From the NCBI RefSeq assembly GCF_000938265.1, contig NZ_JYFC01000001.1, positions 620,001 through 684,000 on the forward strand: a DNA stretch of 64,000 nucleotides, read 5' to 3'. The translations under genes and the position numbers were made by a program. Below the pieces are notes generated by a model. The model did no database searches, had not been told where the DNA came from, and was given only the letters and a program-made list of their open reading frames with translations. This DNA comes from Agreia bicolorata. Lineage in GTDB: Bacteria > Actinomycetota > Actinomycetes > Actinomycetales > Microbacteriaceae. The stretch's first letter is position 1; each line of letters begins with the position of its first letter. Positions 1 to 9,548 of this stretch are shown here, piece by piece.

Positions 1-453
1 GCTGCGCAGCTCGGCCGCGAGCTCGGTGAGCTGCCGCATGGTGCCGAGCGACGGATTGACCTGCCGATAGCTCGATACTGCATAGCCGCCATCGGAGTTC
101 TCGCTCGGCGCGAGGAACAGGGGCATCAGGTGCAGATAGGTGAGGCCGAGCTCGACGAAATACGGGATGCGATCGCGGATTCCCGAGAGATCCCCGGCAT
201 ACAGATCGACATAGCAAACGCCTCCCAGCATGCGGTTCGACAGAAACCAGTCGGGTTCGGCGTCGCGCTTCTCGTCGAGCCGACGCAGATCGGCCGGGCG
301 CGCCTGCCACGACTCGGTCAGCTCACGAACGAGGGATGCGAGATGCTCGGCGACCACAGGCGAGTCGCCGTAGATGCGGGTGAAGAGAGATTCGAGTCGA
401 GGAAACTCAGCATCCAGTCGCCGCTGGAACTCCCGCTCGTGCCCTGTCGTCAT
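1..453 (-). CDS. Amylosucrase (GH13), N-terminal part
   Basis: First 151 codons of a gene running off the left edge. The protein has an N-terminal helical region, then LGGVCYVDLYAGDL (about residues 76-89), a stretch reading LTYLHLMPLF (104-113) and SDGGYAVSSYR (120-130). This arrangement is typical of amylosucrase (GH13 subfamily 4) at the entry to the (beta/alpha)8 barrel. Family members split sucrose and transfer glucose onto an alpha-1,4-glucan, or isomerise or hydrolyse sucrose. The ATG at 453 is preceded by a good GGGAGAG ribosome site. The gene is divergent from the hydrolase at 514, with a 60-base shared promoter region. The catalytic residues lie outside the window, so a related sucrose-active GH13 enzyme is not excluded. 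Confidence 0.85.
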   Translation of the reverse strand, partial: MTTGHEREFQRRLDAEFPRLESLFTRIYGDSPVVAEHLASLVRELTESWQARPADLRRLDEKRDAEPDWFLSNRMLGGVCYVDLYAGDLSGIRDRIPYFVELGLTYLHLMPLFLAPSENSDGGYAVSSYRQVNPSLGTMRQLTELAAELRS

Positions 454-501
454 CGTCTCTCCCTTGCACACACTGGCAGCACTCTATCGATCACTCCTTA
501 G

Positions 502-507
502 TACCCT
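502..507 (+). promoter_or_regulatory. -10 hexamer, probable leaderless start
   Basis: TACCCT ends six bases before the ATG at 514 and no Shine-Dalgarno sequence lies between, so transcription probably begins at or next to the start codon. Confidence 0.4.
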
Positions 508-513
508 CTAATA

Positions 514-1506
514 ATGAGTGCGTCGCGCCGGTATGAACCTCAGACGAATTCCTCCACCGAGGTCACGGTCGATCGGGTCTACGACGGAGACCTCTATGTG
601 CGCGTCAGCACCATCGGCAAGACCGGCGACCGGCCGTTCGTACTCGTTCCCGGAATCGGGGTGTCGAGCAACTACTTCGAACGTCTGGCGCCGAACCTCA
701 ATCGATTCGGACCCGTGCACGCGCTCGATCTGCCGGGATTCGCGGGCGTTCCGCATCCGCGTTCGGCCCTGAGCATCCGGGGCTATGCCGATCTGGTTGG
801 TCGGGTCATCGACGAATTCGGGCTCGTCGATCCGATCGTCGTCGGCCATTCCATGGGCACTCAGATCGTCAGCGACCTCGCATCGCGTCGGCCCGAGATC
901 ACGACGCTGGTGCTGATCGGCCCCGTGGTCGACCCGGCGGAGCGGCGCATCCCCGCGCAGGCCGTGCGCTTTCTGCAGTCCGCCTGGCACGAACCCGGGC
1001 GGGTCAAGTTCTTGGCCGTCAGTTCCTACCTGCTCTGCGGCTTCAAGTGGTTCTTCCGGGTGCTGCCGCGCATGATCAGCTTTCCCCTCGAAGAACGGCT
1101 GCCCCTGATTCAGGCGAACACGCTGGTGATCCGCGGCGAGCATGACGCGGTCGCGCCACGAGACTGGGTCACCCGCGTTGGACGACTCCTGCCCCACTCG
1201 CGCAGCTGGGAGATGCCGGACTCCGCGCATTCGGTCATGCACGCGCACGCCGAGGAGGTGGCGCGTCTCTGCGTGGCGTTCGCCGAACATCCGGGAACAG
1301 ACGACGACACGCTGCGCACCTACGATCTTTCGGCCGACGACATTCCCGACGACGAAGACGAGAAAGCGCCAGCGGATGCCGCCCAGTCGATCGCGGGTCG
1401 GCTGACCGAGACGGTCGGAATTCTCGCCGACGACGACGAGACCATCGCTCGCGGCAAAACCATGCACGCCGAGTCGATGAACGACTCCGACAAAACATCT
1501 CGCTAA
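514..1506 (+). CDS. Alpha/beta-hydrolase fold protein
   Basis: A 330-residue serine hydrolase of the alpha/beta-hydrolase superfamily. The oxyanion region is VLVPGIGVSS (43-52), the nucleophile elbow is GHSMG (111-115, Ser113), the acid lies in RGEHDAVAP (Asp211) and the base is His239 in PDSAHS. The C-terminal 70 residues after about 260 are acidic and look disordered. There is no signal peptide, so it should be cytoplasmic. The substrate cannot be told from sequence; esterase, lactonase and haloperoxidase-like activities all share this fold. The start has no ribosome site but has a -10 hexamer six bases upstream. It ends against a bidirectional hairpin shared with ndh. Confidence 0.85.
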   Translation: MSASRRYEPQTNSSTEVTVDRVYDGDLYVRVSTIGKTGDRPFVLVPGIGVSSNYFERLAPNLNRFGPVHALDLPGFAGVPHPRSALSIRGYADLVGRVIDEFGLVDPIVVGHSMGTQIVSDLASRRPEITTLVLIGPVVDPAERRIPAQAVRFLQSAWHEPGRVKFLAVSSYLLCGFKWFFRVLPRMISFPLEERLPLIQANTLVIRGEHDAVAPRDWVTRVGRLLPHSRSWEMPDSAHSVMHAHAEEVARLCVAFAEHPGTDDDTLRTYDLSADDIPDDEDEKAPADAAQSIAGRLTETVGILADDDETIARGKTMHAESMNDSDKTSR

Positions 1507-1509
1507 CAA

Positions 1510-1545
1510 CGAAGCGCCCGATCCCTCGTGGGAACGGGCGCTTCG
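1510..1545. terminator. Bidirectional terminator hairpin
   Basis: An 11-bp perfect inverted repeat (CGAAGCGCCCG and its complement) with a 14-base loop, between the convergent stops of the hydrolase and ndh. Confidence 0.7.
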
Positions 1546-1556
1546 AGATGAGACGA

Positions 1557-3032
1557 CTACTTGGTGTCTGCCGGGTCTCCGCCGACCACGACCGGAGCAC
1601 CCTCGGGCGAGGGCAGGCTCTTCTCGGGCGCCTTCTTGGCGGGGGCGCGCTTCGCGGCCGGCTTCTTTGCAGCGGGGGCCGGCTCGGTCGGTGCCGGGGC
1701 CGGTGCGTCGGCCGCGGGGCGAGGACGCGACGCGAACGCCTCGAAGGCAGCACGCGGGGTGACCCGCGCCTCGAGCGATGCGATGTCGCGGCCCAGGAGG
1801 AAGTTAAGAACCCAGTTCCAGATCACGCGGTACTTGCGCTCCCATGTGGGCATCGCGAGACCGTGGTAGCCACGGTGCATGAACCAGGCAGGAAGGCCCT
1901 TGACCGCGATCTTGCCCGACTGGAAAGCTCCAACTCCAAGGCCGAGGCCCGCGACGGCTCCCTGGTTCTTGTGGTTGTACTCCACGAGCTTCTCGCCGCG
2001 CAGCTCAGCGACGATGTTCTTGGCCATCAGTCGACCCTGGCGAACGGCGTGCTGGGCGTTCGGCACGCAGAACCCGCCGACGCCACCGCCCGAGAGGTCG
2101 GGAACGGCGGACACGTCTCCGGCGCCCCAGGCGTCGGCCACGATCTCGTCGGCGGTGCCGACACGAAGGTCGGGGCGAACCTGCAGACGGCCGCGCTCTT
2201 CGATGGGAAGGTCGGTGCCCTTGAGCATCGGGCTCGCCATAACGCCGGCGGTCCAGATGATGGTGTCGGACTCGAAGCTCTCGCCGGTCGACAGCTCGAT
2301 GACACCGCCGACAGCCGATTTCAGCTGGGTGTCGAGGTGGATCTCGGCGCCCCGCTCGGCCAGGTTCTTGATGACCCAGAGACTGGTGGGCAGCGAGACC
2401 TCGGGCATGATGCGGCCCATGGCCTCGATGAGGTGGAAGTGCGTGTCTTCGAACTTGATCTCGGGGTACTGCTTCAGCAGACCGCTCACGAACGAGCGCA
2501 GTTCGGCGAAGATCTCGATGCCGGCGAAGCCGCCGCCGACGACGACGACGGTCAGCAGTCGGTCGCGCTCGGGGCCGGCAGGCAGGCCTGCCGCCTTGTC
2601 CATGTTGGTCAGGATGCGGTCGCGGATGGCGACGGCCTCTTCGATGGTCTTGAGGCCGATGGCCTCGTCGGCGACACCCGGAATCGGGAACGTGCGCGAG
2701 ACGGAACCGGCGGTGACGACGATCTGGTCGTAGGCGAACTCGTAGGGCTCACCGATGTTCGGCGTGATCGTCGCGGTCTTCGACGCGTGGTCGATTCCGG
2801 TGACTTTCGCGGCCACGATGGCGGTCTTCTTGAGGTGGCGGCGCAGCGGTACGATCGCGTGGCGGGGCTCGATGGAACCGGCGGCGACCTCAGGAAGGAA
2901 CGGCTGGTAGGTCATGTAGGGAAGCGGGTCGACCACGGTGACCTCGGCCTCGCCGGGCCGGAGCCATTTCTCGAGTTTCCATGCGGTGTAGAAACCGGCG
3001 TAACCGCCGCCGACGATCAAGATTTTGGGCAC
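1557..3032 (-). CDS. ndh: Type II NADH dehydrogenase (NDH-2)
   Basis: A 491-residue FAD-dependent pyridine-nucleotide oxidoreductase of the NDH-2 family. It passes electrons from NADH to menaquinone at the inner face of the membrane without pumping protons. The FAD-binding GGGYAG is at 8-13 and the NADH-binding GGGFAG at 166-171. VTAGS at 106-110 and WGAGDVSAVPD further on fit the family's second FAD contact. The last 50 residues are Ala/Pro/Lys-rich and lie beyond the conserved enzyme, as in many actinobacterial NDH-2s. Start is GTG, with AGGAG about ten bases upstream. It is the last gene of the eno-ftsB-DUF501-S8 unit, 38 bases after the S8 stop. Confidence 0.9.
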   Translation of the reverse strand: MPKILIVGGGYAGFYTAWKLEKWLRPGEAEVTVVDPLPYMTYQPFLPEVAAGSIEPRHAIVPLRRHLKKTAIVAAKVTGIDHASKTATITPNIGEPYEFAYDQIVVTAGSVSRTFPIPGVADEAIGLKTIEEAVAIRDRILTNMDKAAGLPAGPERDRLLTVVVVGGGFAGIEIFAELRSFVSGLLKQYPEIKFEDTHFHLIEAMGRIMPEVSLPTSLWVIKNLAERGAEIHLDTQLKSAVGGVIELSTGESFESDTIIWTAGVMASPMLKGTDLPIEERGRLQVRPDLRVGTADEIVADAWGAGDVSAVPDLSGGGVGGFCVPNAQHAVRQGRLMAKNIVAELRGEKLVEYNHKNQGAVAGLGLGVGAFQSGKIAVKGLPAWFMHRGYHGLAMPTWERKYRVIWNWVLNFLLGRDIASLEARVTPRAAFEAFASRPRPAADAPAPAPTEPAPAAKKPAAKRAPAKKAPEKSLPSPEGAPVVVGGDPADTK

Positions 3033-3070
3033 AGTGAAAGCTCTCCTAGGGGGAAGGTGTTGTAGTTAAT

Positions 3071-4337
3071 CTACTCCCTGCGCCGCACGCGCCGAACATG
3101 CACCACTGCTGCTGTGACGATCATCGCGAGAAGCATCAGGAACACGGAGATCACTGCGATGGGAATTCCGTTCATCGTCAGCTTAGCAACGCTCGGCCAC
3201 CAGGATGCCGTCGGCTGAGCGGTCTTCGCCGGGTCGTCGGTCTCGGGTGCCGCGATCGGTTTCGGGCCCGCGCCCGAGGCATCCGGTGACGGCCTATATG
3301 TTGCAACCCAGTCTTTGAGCGATCCCATTGGATTCGCGGTCACCGGCGGAACGTCGGCGGTGACCGCGGCCTCGGCATTGATGAGGCCGTAGCCGTAGAT
3401 AGGACCGGGAACAGGATCGCCCTTGGGCGTGGCAGTGCTGACGATGCGGTTGATGACGCCGGCCACGTCGAGGTCGGGATGCGCCGCGCGAACGAGTGCG
3501 ACGAGTCCAGACACGATGGGGGGTGGCCCCGCTCGTTCCCGCCCATCTCACGTAGCCGCCCCCGGGGACGACCCCCACCAGCTGTTCACTGGGCGCGGCG
3601 ACGGCGATCGTGATGCCCTGGCTCGACGCATCGAAGCTCGCGTCACCGCTACGATCAACGCCGGCAACGGTCAGTACACCAGGAATGGTGGCCGGTGCTC
3701 CGACCTCGGTCGTTCCGCTTCCGCGATTGCCCGCCGCAGCCACGACGACCACGTCGTGATCAGCAGCGTAAAGAAATGCGTCGTCCCAGCTCGTAGGCCA
3801 GTCGAGGCTGTTACGAGTGAGTGACATGTTGATCACATCCGCGCCGTTGTCTACCGCCCAGCGCACCGCGTTCGCGATCTGGTCATCCGTGCCGACGACC
3901 CCGGTGCCCAGGGCAACGCTTATGGAGAGGAGCGATGCCTCAGGGGCCACGCCGATGACACCGTCGTTCGCCCCGGTACCGCGGCCCGCGATGAGCGAGC
4001 CCACCATGGTTCCGTGCTGGTTCTCGTCGCCGACCGGTGTCTGGCCATTGGGCGAGCCCACGCCGGACACGTCTGTTCCCCCGGTGACGACGCCCGCCAG
4101 GTCGGCAACGGATCCGTCGACGCCGGTGTCGATCACGGCGACAGTCACGCCCGCGCCGCGCGTGGTGTTCCACGCCGCCTGAACGCCATAGTCTGCGAGC
4201 CAGTATTCGGCGTTGCGCACCGTGTCGGCCTGCGCCGTGGGCACAGGGCCGACTGGAGCCGCGGCGAGGATGCCTGTGGCCAGGGCCGCCGAGACCGCCA
4301 CGACCCGAAGGCGCGGAGCGACCCGGCGCCGGGTCAC
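3071..4337 (-). pseudogene. S8 (mycosin-like) serine peptidase, frameshifted
   Basis: Subtilisin-family secreted peptidase with a signal peptide (about 1-38), Asp70 in VIDTG, His108 in QHGTM and Ser269 in GTSGATP, so the triad is complete. Right after GATP the frame breaks at a run of six C (plus strand G 3518-3523). Removing one base gives ATPIVSGLVAL and restores a single 421-residue protein. The downstream part carries the expected helix, a Pro-rich linker and a C-terminal transmembrane segment with a basic tail (VRRVRRRE), the layout of mycosin-type membrane-anchored peptidases. No type VII secretion genes are nearby. The GTG start overlaps the DUF501 stop (GTGA). Whether the break is real or a sequencing error is open. 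Confidence 0.8.
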
Positions 4338-4852
4338 GCGCTCGCCTCGTAGTCGATGCACTCGCACACGAGGGGCGACCAACGTCCGCGCTCGAGCGCG
4401 AGATCGCCGATGGGATTCACTCCGGGGCCCGCGGCCAGCGCATGCCCCGCGAGGGCGTGAAGACATTTCACCCGCACGGGCATGCCGCCGGCGGAGACGC
4501 CCGCGATCTCGGGGACGACCTCGATGCCCTCCCGATCGGCGATGTACGACGCGTGCGCCGACTCGTACTGCTGACGCAGGGAGTCGTCGTTCGGCAGCAG
4601 ATCTTGGAACTCAGCCATCACCTGGGTCGCTTCAAGAGCCGACATGGCGGCGGTCGCGGCGGGGTGGCTCAGGTAGTAGAGAGTGGGAAAGGGGGTTCCG
4701 TCTTCGAGCCGGGGTTTGGTCGCGACGACGGTCGGCGCCCCGCAGACGCAGCGTGCGGCGATACCGATCACGTTGCGCGCCGGGCGCCCGAGCTGCGCCG
4801 AGACGGTCGCGACGTCTTTCTCGGAGGGCGGGTCGAACGGGGGTGTCGTCAC
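4334..4852 (-). CDS. DUF501 family protein
   Basis: A 172-residue cytoplasmic protein of the actinobacterial DUF501 family, function unknown. Conserved cysteines occur in ARCVCGAP, KCLHALAGHALAAG and the C-terminal CECIDYEASA, so metal binding is possible. The family is usually encoded immediately after the FtsB/DivIC-like gene, as here. The GTG start overlaps the ftsB stop as GTGA, and its own stop overlaps the next GTG the same way, so three genes are translationally coupled. The longer upstream reading frame into ftsB has no family match, and I reject it as the start. Confidence 0.85.
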   Translation of the reverse strand: MTTPPFDPPSEKDVATVSAQLGRPARNVIGIAARCVCGAPTVVATKPRLEDGTPFPTLYYLSHPAATAAMSALEATQVMAEFQDLLPNDDSLRQQYESAHASYIADREGIEVVPEIAGVSAGGMPVRVKCLHALAGHALAAGPGVNPIGDLALERGRWSPLVCECIDYEASA

Positions 4853-5400
4853 TGAATGGTTCCGGATTTCTGGAGTTCTTCGGGCGTCTGAATGCTGAGT
4901 CCGGCCTGGACTCCGGAGGAGAAGATCGCGCCGAGCCAGTCGACCTTGGTGTTCTGGAGGTCGGTGGTCACGGGGGCGTTGTCGACCGGTGCGGTGGGCG
5001 CCTGGTCGTCGATCACCAGGAAACTCGTCTCGCCGGGCATCACGAAGTACAGCCTGTCTCTGGCCTGTGCCTTGATATAAGCCGGGTCGCTCCACCGAGC
5101 GACCTGCGAGTCGAGCTGGGCGTTCTGGGTCTGCTTGTCGGTCACAGCCTGCTGCAGTGCCGCGAGTTGCTGCCTCTGCTCGATATACAGACGAAGACCG
5201 GGAGCGAGAACGACCACGAACACCACGAGCACTCCGAGGATCACGAAGGTGAGACCCGAGACTCGAAAGCTGTACTTCTGAGACGACGTGCCGCGGGAAC
5301 GCGGAATGCGCGCACCCCGGGGGGCACGCGCATTCCGAGGCTTCGGCGCGTCGTCCGACGAAGCGGCCCTGACGGGCGCGCCCAGTGTCGGCTTGCGCAT
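4849..5400 (-). CDS. ftsB: Septum formation initiator, FtsB/DivIC-like
   Basis: A 183-residue bitopic membrane protein. It has a basic, Arg/Pro-rich cytoplasmic N-terminus (1-45), one transmembrane helix (about 48-68) and an extracytoplasmic coiled coil (about 71-101, rich in Gln/Leu). The family signature follows, around WSDPAYIKAQARDRLYFVMPGE (about 103-124). FtsB/DivIC pairs with FtsL and FtsQ/DivIB in the divisome and helps activate septal peptidoglycan synthesis. It lies 25 bases after eno, the usual actinobacterial order. The ATG at 5400 is chosen because the basic extension is common in this phylum. Confidence 0.88.
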   Translation of the reverse strand: MRKPTLGAPVRAASSDDAPKPRNARAPRGARIPRSRGTSSQKYSFRVSGLTFVILGVLVVFVVVLAPGLRLYIEQRQQLAALQQAVTDKQTQNAQLDSQVARWSDPAYIKAQARDRLYFVMPGETSFLVIDDQAPTAPVDNAPVTTDLQNTKVDWLGAIFSSGVQAGLSIQTPEELQKSGTIQ

Positions 5401-5425
5401 CGAGCGCCTTTCGTTCGGTGGAGCC

Positions 5426-7266
<1,841 letters not shown>

Positions 7267-7270
7267 TAGA

Positions 7271-8932
7271 TTACCGGGCCTTCACGACCTGCACCGGGTC
7301 CGTGCGGGGCGTCGCGGCGACCTCGTCGGCGCTCACGGCGACGATCATGTCGGCTGGCTTGTCCGACATCTGCTCGAGAGCCGTCTTGGTTCCCAGCGGC
7401 TTGGCCGGCAGGAAGGCGATGGCGATCACGGTGATGATCGCCAGCGGAATGGCCAGCATAAACACGTCTCCGATCGCGTGCCCGTAGGCGGACTCGACGA
7501 TCACACGCACCGGAGCCGGAAGGGTGCTGAGGTTGGGGATGGCTCCCCCACTCAGGCCTTGCGCCGCTTGGGCGCCCGCCGCACCGAGCCCGGTCAGGCC
7601 ATCCTTCACGAATTGAGCAACCTGAGTGCCGAGAACCGCACCCATGACGGACACGCCGATGGTGCCTCCGAGGCTGCGGAAGAACGCGACCGAGGCGCTG
7701 GCCACGCCCAGCTGGCGCGGGTCGACGGAGTTCTGCACGACGAGAACCAGATTCTGCATGACCATGCCGACGCCGGAGCCCATGATGAACATAAAGACGG
7801 CGACGAGAACGTAGCTCGTGTCGTAGCGCAGGGTCGACATGAGCGAAACGCCGATGGTCAGCAGGATCGACCCCACAACCATGTATCGCTTCCATTTTCC
7901 GGTGCGGCTGATCAGCTGCCCAACGACGGTCGACGCGACGAGCACACCGCCGATCATCGGGATCGTCAGCAGTCCGGACTCGGTCGGAGTGGCGCCCCGG
8001 GCGAGTTGCATGTACTGGCCGAGAAAGACGCTGGTGCCGAACATGGCCACACCCACGGAGATGCTGGCGACGACCGCGAGCGTGAACGTGCGGTTCGTGA
8101 AGAGAGTCATCGGAATGATGGGCTCCTTCACAGTGAGTTCGACCCACACGGCGAGGCCGAGCAGCACAACGCTGCCGCCCACCATGAGGTAGGTCTGCCA
8201 CGAGTTCCACTCGAAGTTGTTGCCCGCGAGCGTGACCCAGATGAGAAGCAGAGAGACGCCGGCCGCGATCAGGACTGCGCCCAGGTAGTCGATGGTGACC
8301 TTCTTGCGCACCTTGGGCAGCTTCAGAGTGAACTGCAGCACAATGATGGCGGCGACGGCGAACGGAACAGCGATATAGAAGTTCCAGCGCCATCCGATCG
8401 AGTCTGTGACGATGCCTCCGACCAGCGGACCACCGACGGTGGCGACGGCCATGACCGCACCGAGCAGCCCCATGTACTTTCCGCGCTCCCGAGGGCTGAT
8501 TATGTCGGCCATCACGACCTGCACCAGCGCCGTCAGTCCACCGGCACCGAGACCCTGGAGCACACGGAACAAGATCAGCGTTCCCGTGTCTTGAGAGAAG
8601 CCCGCCAGGATCGATCCGAGCGTGAAGATGACGAGCGAGATCTGAATGAGCAGCTTGCGGTTCGTGAGGTCGGCGAGCTTGCCCCAGATGGGCGTCGACA
8701 CCGTGGTGGCGAGCAAGGTGGCCGTGACCACCCAGGTGAAGGCGGCCTGATTGCCGTTGAGGTCGCCGATGATCTTGGGCAACGAGCTCGACACGACGGT
8801 CGAGGCGAGCATCGCCACGAACATGCCGAGCAGAAGACCCGACAGAGCCTGCAGCGTCTGCCGCGAAGTCATGACGGGCCGGGCCGGCACGGCAACGCCG
8901 TTTCTGGCCTCGGCGGTGGAATGAGTGGACAT
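7271..8932 (-). CDS. MFS multidrug exporter, DHA2 (14-TM) family
   Basis: A 553-residue inner-membrane proton antiporter. It has about 14 hydrophobic segments and the DHA2 motifs: GKLADLTNRK in the first cytoplasmic loop, RVLQGLGAGGLTALVQ in TM4 (motif B), and GPLVGGIVTDSIGWRWNFYIAVPF in TM5 (motif C, about residues 165-188). Relatives export dyes and drugs (EmrB/QacA type). The ATG follows GGAGCCCC. It is transcribed together with the downstream marR. A perfect inverted repeat lies at the predicted promoter. Confidence 0.92.
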   Translation of the reverse strand: MSTHSTAEARNGVAVPARPVMTSRQTLQALSGLLLGMFVAMLASTVVSSSLPKIIGDLNGNQAAFTWVVTATLLATTVSTPIWGKLADLTNRKLLIQISLVIFTLGSILAGFSQDTGTLILFRVLQGLGAGGLTALVQVVMADIISPRERGKYMGLLGAVMAVATVGGPLVGGIVTDSIGWRWNFYIAVPFAVAAIIVLQFTLKLPKVRKKVTIDYLGAVLIAAGVSLLLIWVTLAGNNFEWNSWQTYLMVGGSVVLLGLAVWVELTVKEPIIPMTLFTNRTFTLAVVASISVGVAMFGTSVFLGQYMQLARGATPTESGLLTIPMIGGVLVASTVVGQLISRTGKWKRYMVVGSILLTIGVSLMSTLRYDTSYVLVAVFMFIMGSGVGMVMQNLVLVVQNSVDPRQLGVASASVAFFRSLGGTIGVSVMGAVLGTQVAQFVKDGLTGLGAAGAQAAQGLSGGAIPNLSTLPAPVRVIVESAYGHAIGDVFMLAIPLAIITVIAIAFLPAKPLGTKTALEQMSDKPADMIVAVSADEVAATPRTDPVQVVKAR

Positions 8933-8977
8933 GGGGCTCCTGAACGAGAAAACTCCTCACCGCTCATCGATGAGGAG

Positions 8978-8999
8978 AAAGTTGACTTGCATCAACTTT
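8978..8999. promoter_or_regulatory. MarR-type operator at the exporter promoter
   Basis: Perfect inverted repeat AAAGTTGA-N6-TCAACTTT. On the minus strand a promoter TTGCGT-N17-TAAAGT can be read whose -10 overlaps this repeat, so binding would block the exporter-marR unit. The size and symmetry fit a MarR dimer. Confidence 0.65.
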
Positions 9000-9021
9000 A
9001 GCAAACTGGTTGATATAACGC

Positions 9022-9051
9022 AACGACCCCCGGATTTCTCCGAGGGTCGTT
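9022..9051 (-). terminator. Terminator hairpin after second marR
   Basis: Thirteen-base arms (AACGACCCCCGGA and near-complement, one mismatch) with a four-base loop, 26 bases beyond the marR stop at 9077. The run of T expected downstream is weak. Confidence 0.55.
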
Positions 9052-9076
9052 ACAGAAGCCGGTCTACAGGGGGCGA

Positions 9077-9520
9077 TCAGGCGGCGACAACCTCGCTGCG
9101 CACGGCGATGCTGCATTCCAGAAGGTCGACAGTGCGCTGAAGCACGGCGACATCGTCGGGGTCGAGCTCTTCGAAGAGGGGCTCGAGAGCCGAACCGAGG
9201 CGGTCGCGCCAGTCGGCCAGCGCGCGCTGCCCCTTGGGCGCAACGGCGATCTGCCACGCACGCGCATCGGTGCTGTCTGCGATGCGCTTGATCCACTCGA
9301 GCTCGTTGAGATTCGCAACGATCTTAGTCATGGTGGGCTGGCTGACCCGGCTGTGCTTGGCGAGCTCGCCGAGCCGCATCGGGCCGAAAGAGGTGAGCAC
9401 GCTGAGCGTGCGCCACGTGGCAGGAGACGTGGAATCGCCAGTGGCCTGCGCGGCAAGGCGGGTGAGACGGTGGGTGACCGATACGAGGTCGCCGAGAATT
9501 GTGCTGAGTTCGCTGTTCAC
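9077..9520 (-). CDS. MarR-family transcriptional regulator
   Basis: A 147-residue winged-helix protein with a helix-turn-helix around LGELAKHSRVSQPTMTKIVANL and wing IADSTDARAW, which replaces the usual DPxDGR core. It is encoded 28 bases after hisS on the same strand. The gap holds its own promoter: TACAAT lies seven bases before the GTG, and a small perfect palindrome surrounds it. There is no Shine-Dalgarno sequence, which predicts a leaderless autoregulated message. The target is unknown; the divergently placed exporter region beyond the terminator is a candidate. Confidence 0.82.
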   Translation of the reverse strand: MNSELSTILGDLVSVTHRLTRLAAQATGDSTSPATWRTLSVLTSFGPMRLGELAKHSRVSQPTMTKIVANLNELEWIKRIADSTDARAWQIAVAPKGQRALADWRDRLGSALEPLFEELDPDDVAVLQRTVDLLECSIAVRSEVVAA

Positions 9521-9527
9521 TTGATTT

Positions 9528-9545
9528 ATTGTATAGCCCAGCTAT
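9528..9545 (-). promoter_or_regulatory. Promoter and palindromic operator of marR
   Basis: -10 hexamer TACAAT (minus strand, 9533-9528), seven bases from the GTG. Overlapping its upstream end is the palindrome ATAGC-N3-GCTAT (9533-9545), just outside the hisS stop codon. Confidence 0.55.
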
Positions 9546-9548
9546 GGT

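Noticed and set aside
508-1509. 333-codon minus-strand frame opposite the alpha/beta hydrolase
   Set aside because: The plus-strand frame carries an intact catalytic triad; the opposite one has no recognisable motif.
1548-3065. Long open frame antisense to ndh, and similar long antisense frames such as 4213-5436, 5288-6778, 7217-9001, 10080-11564, 14925-16292 and 16512-17930
   Set aside because: All are mirror frames of well-conserved genes. High third-position GC keeps the opposite strand open; the translations are Arg/Gly/Asp-rich and match no family.
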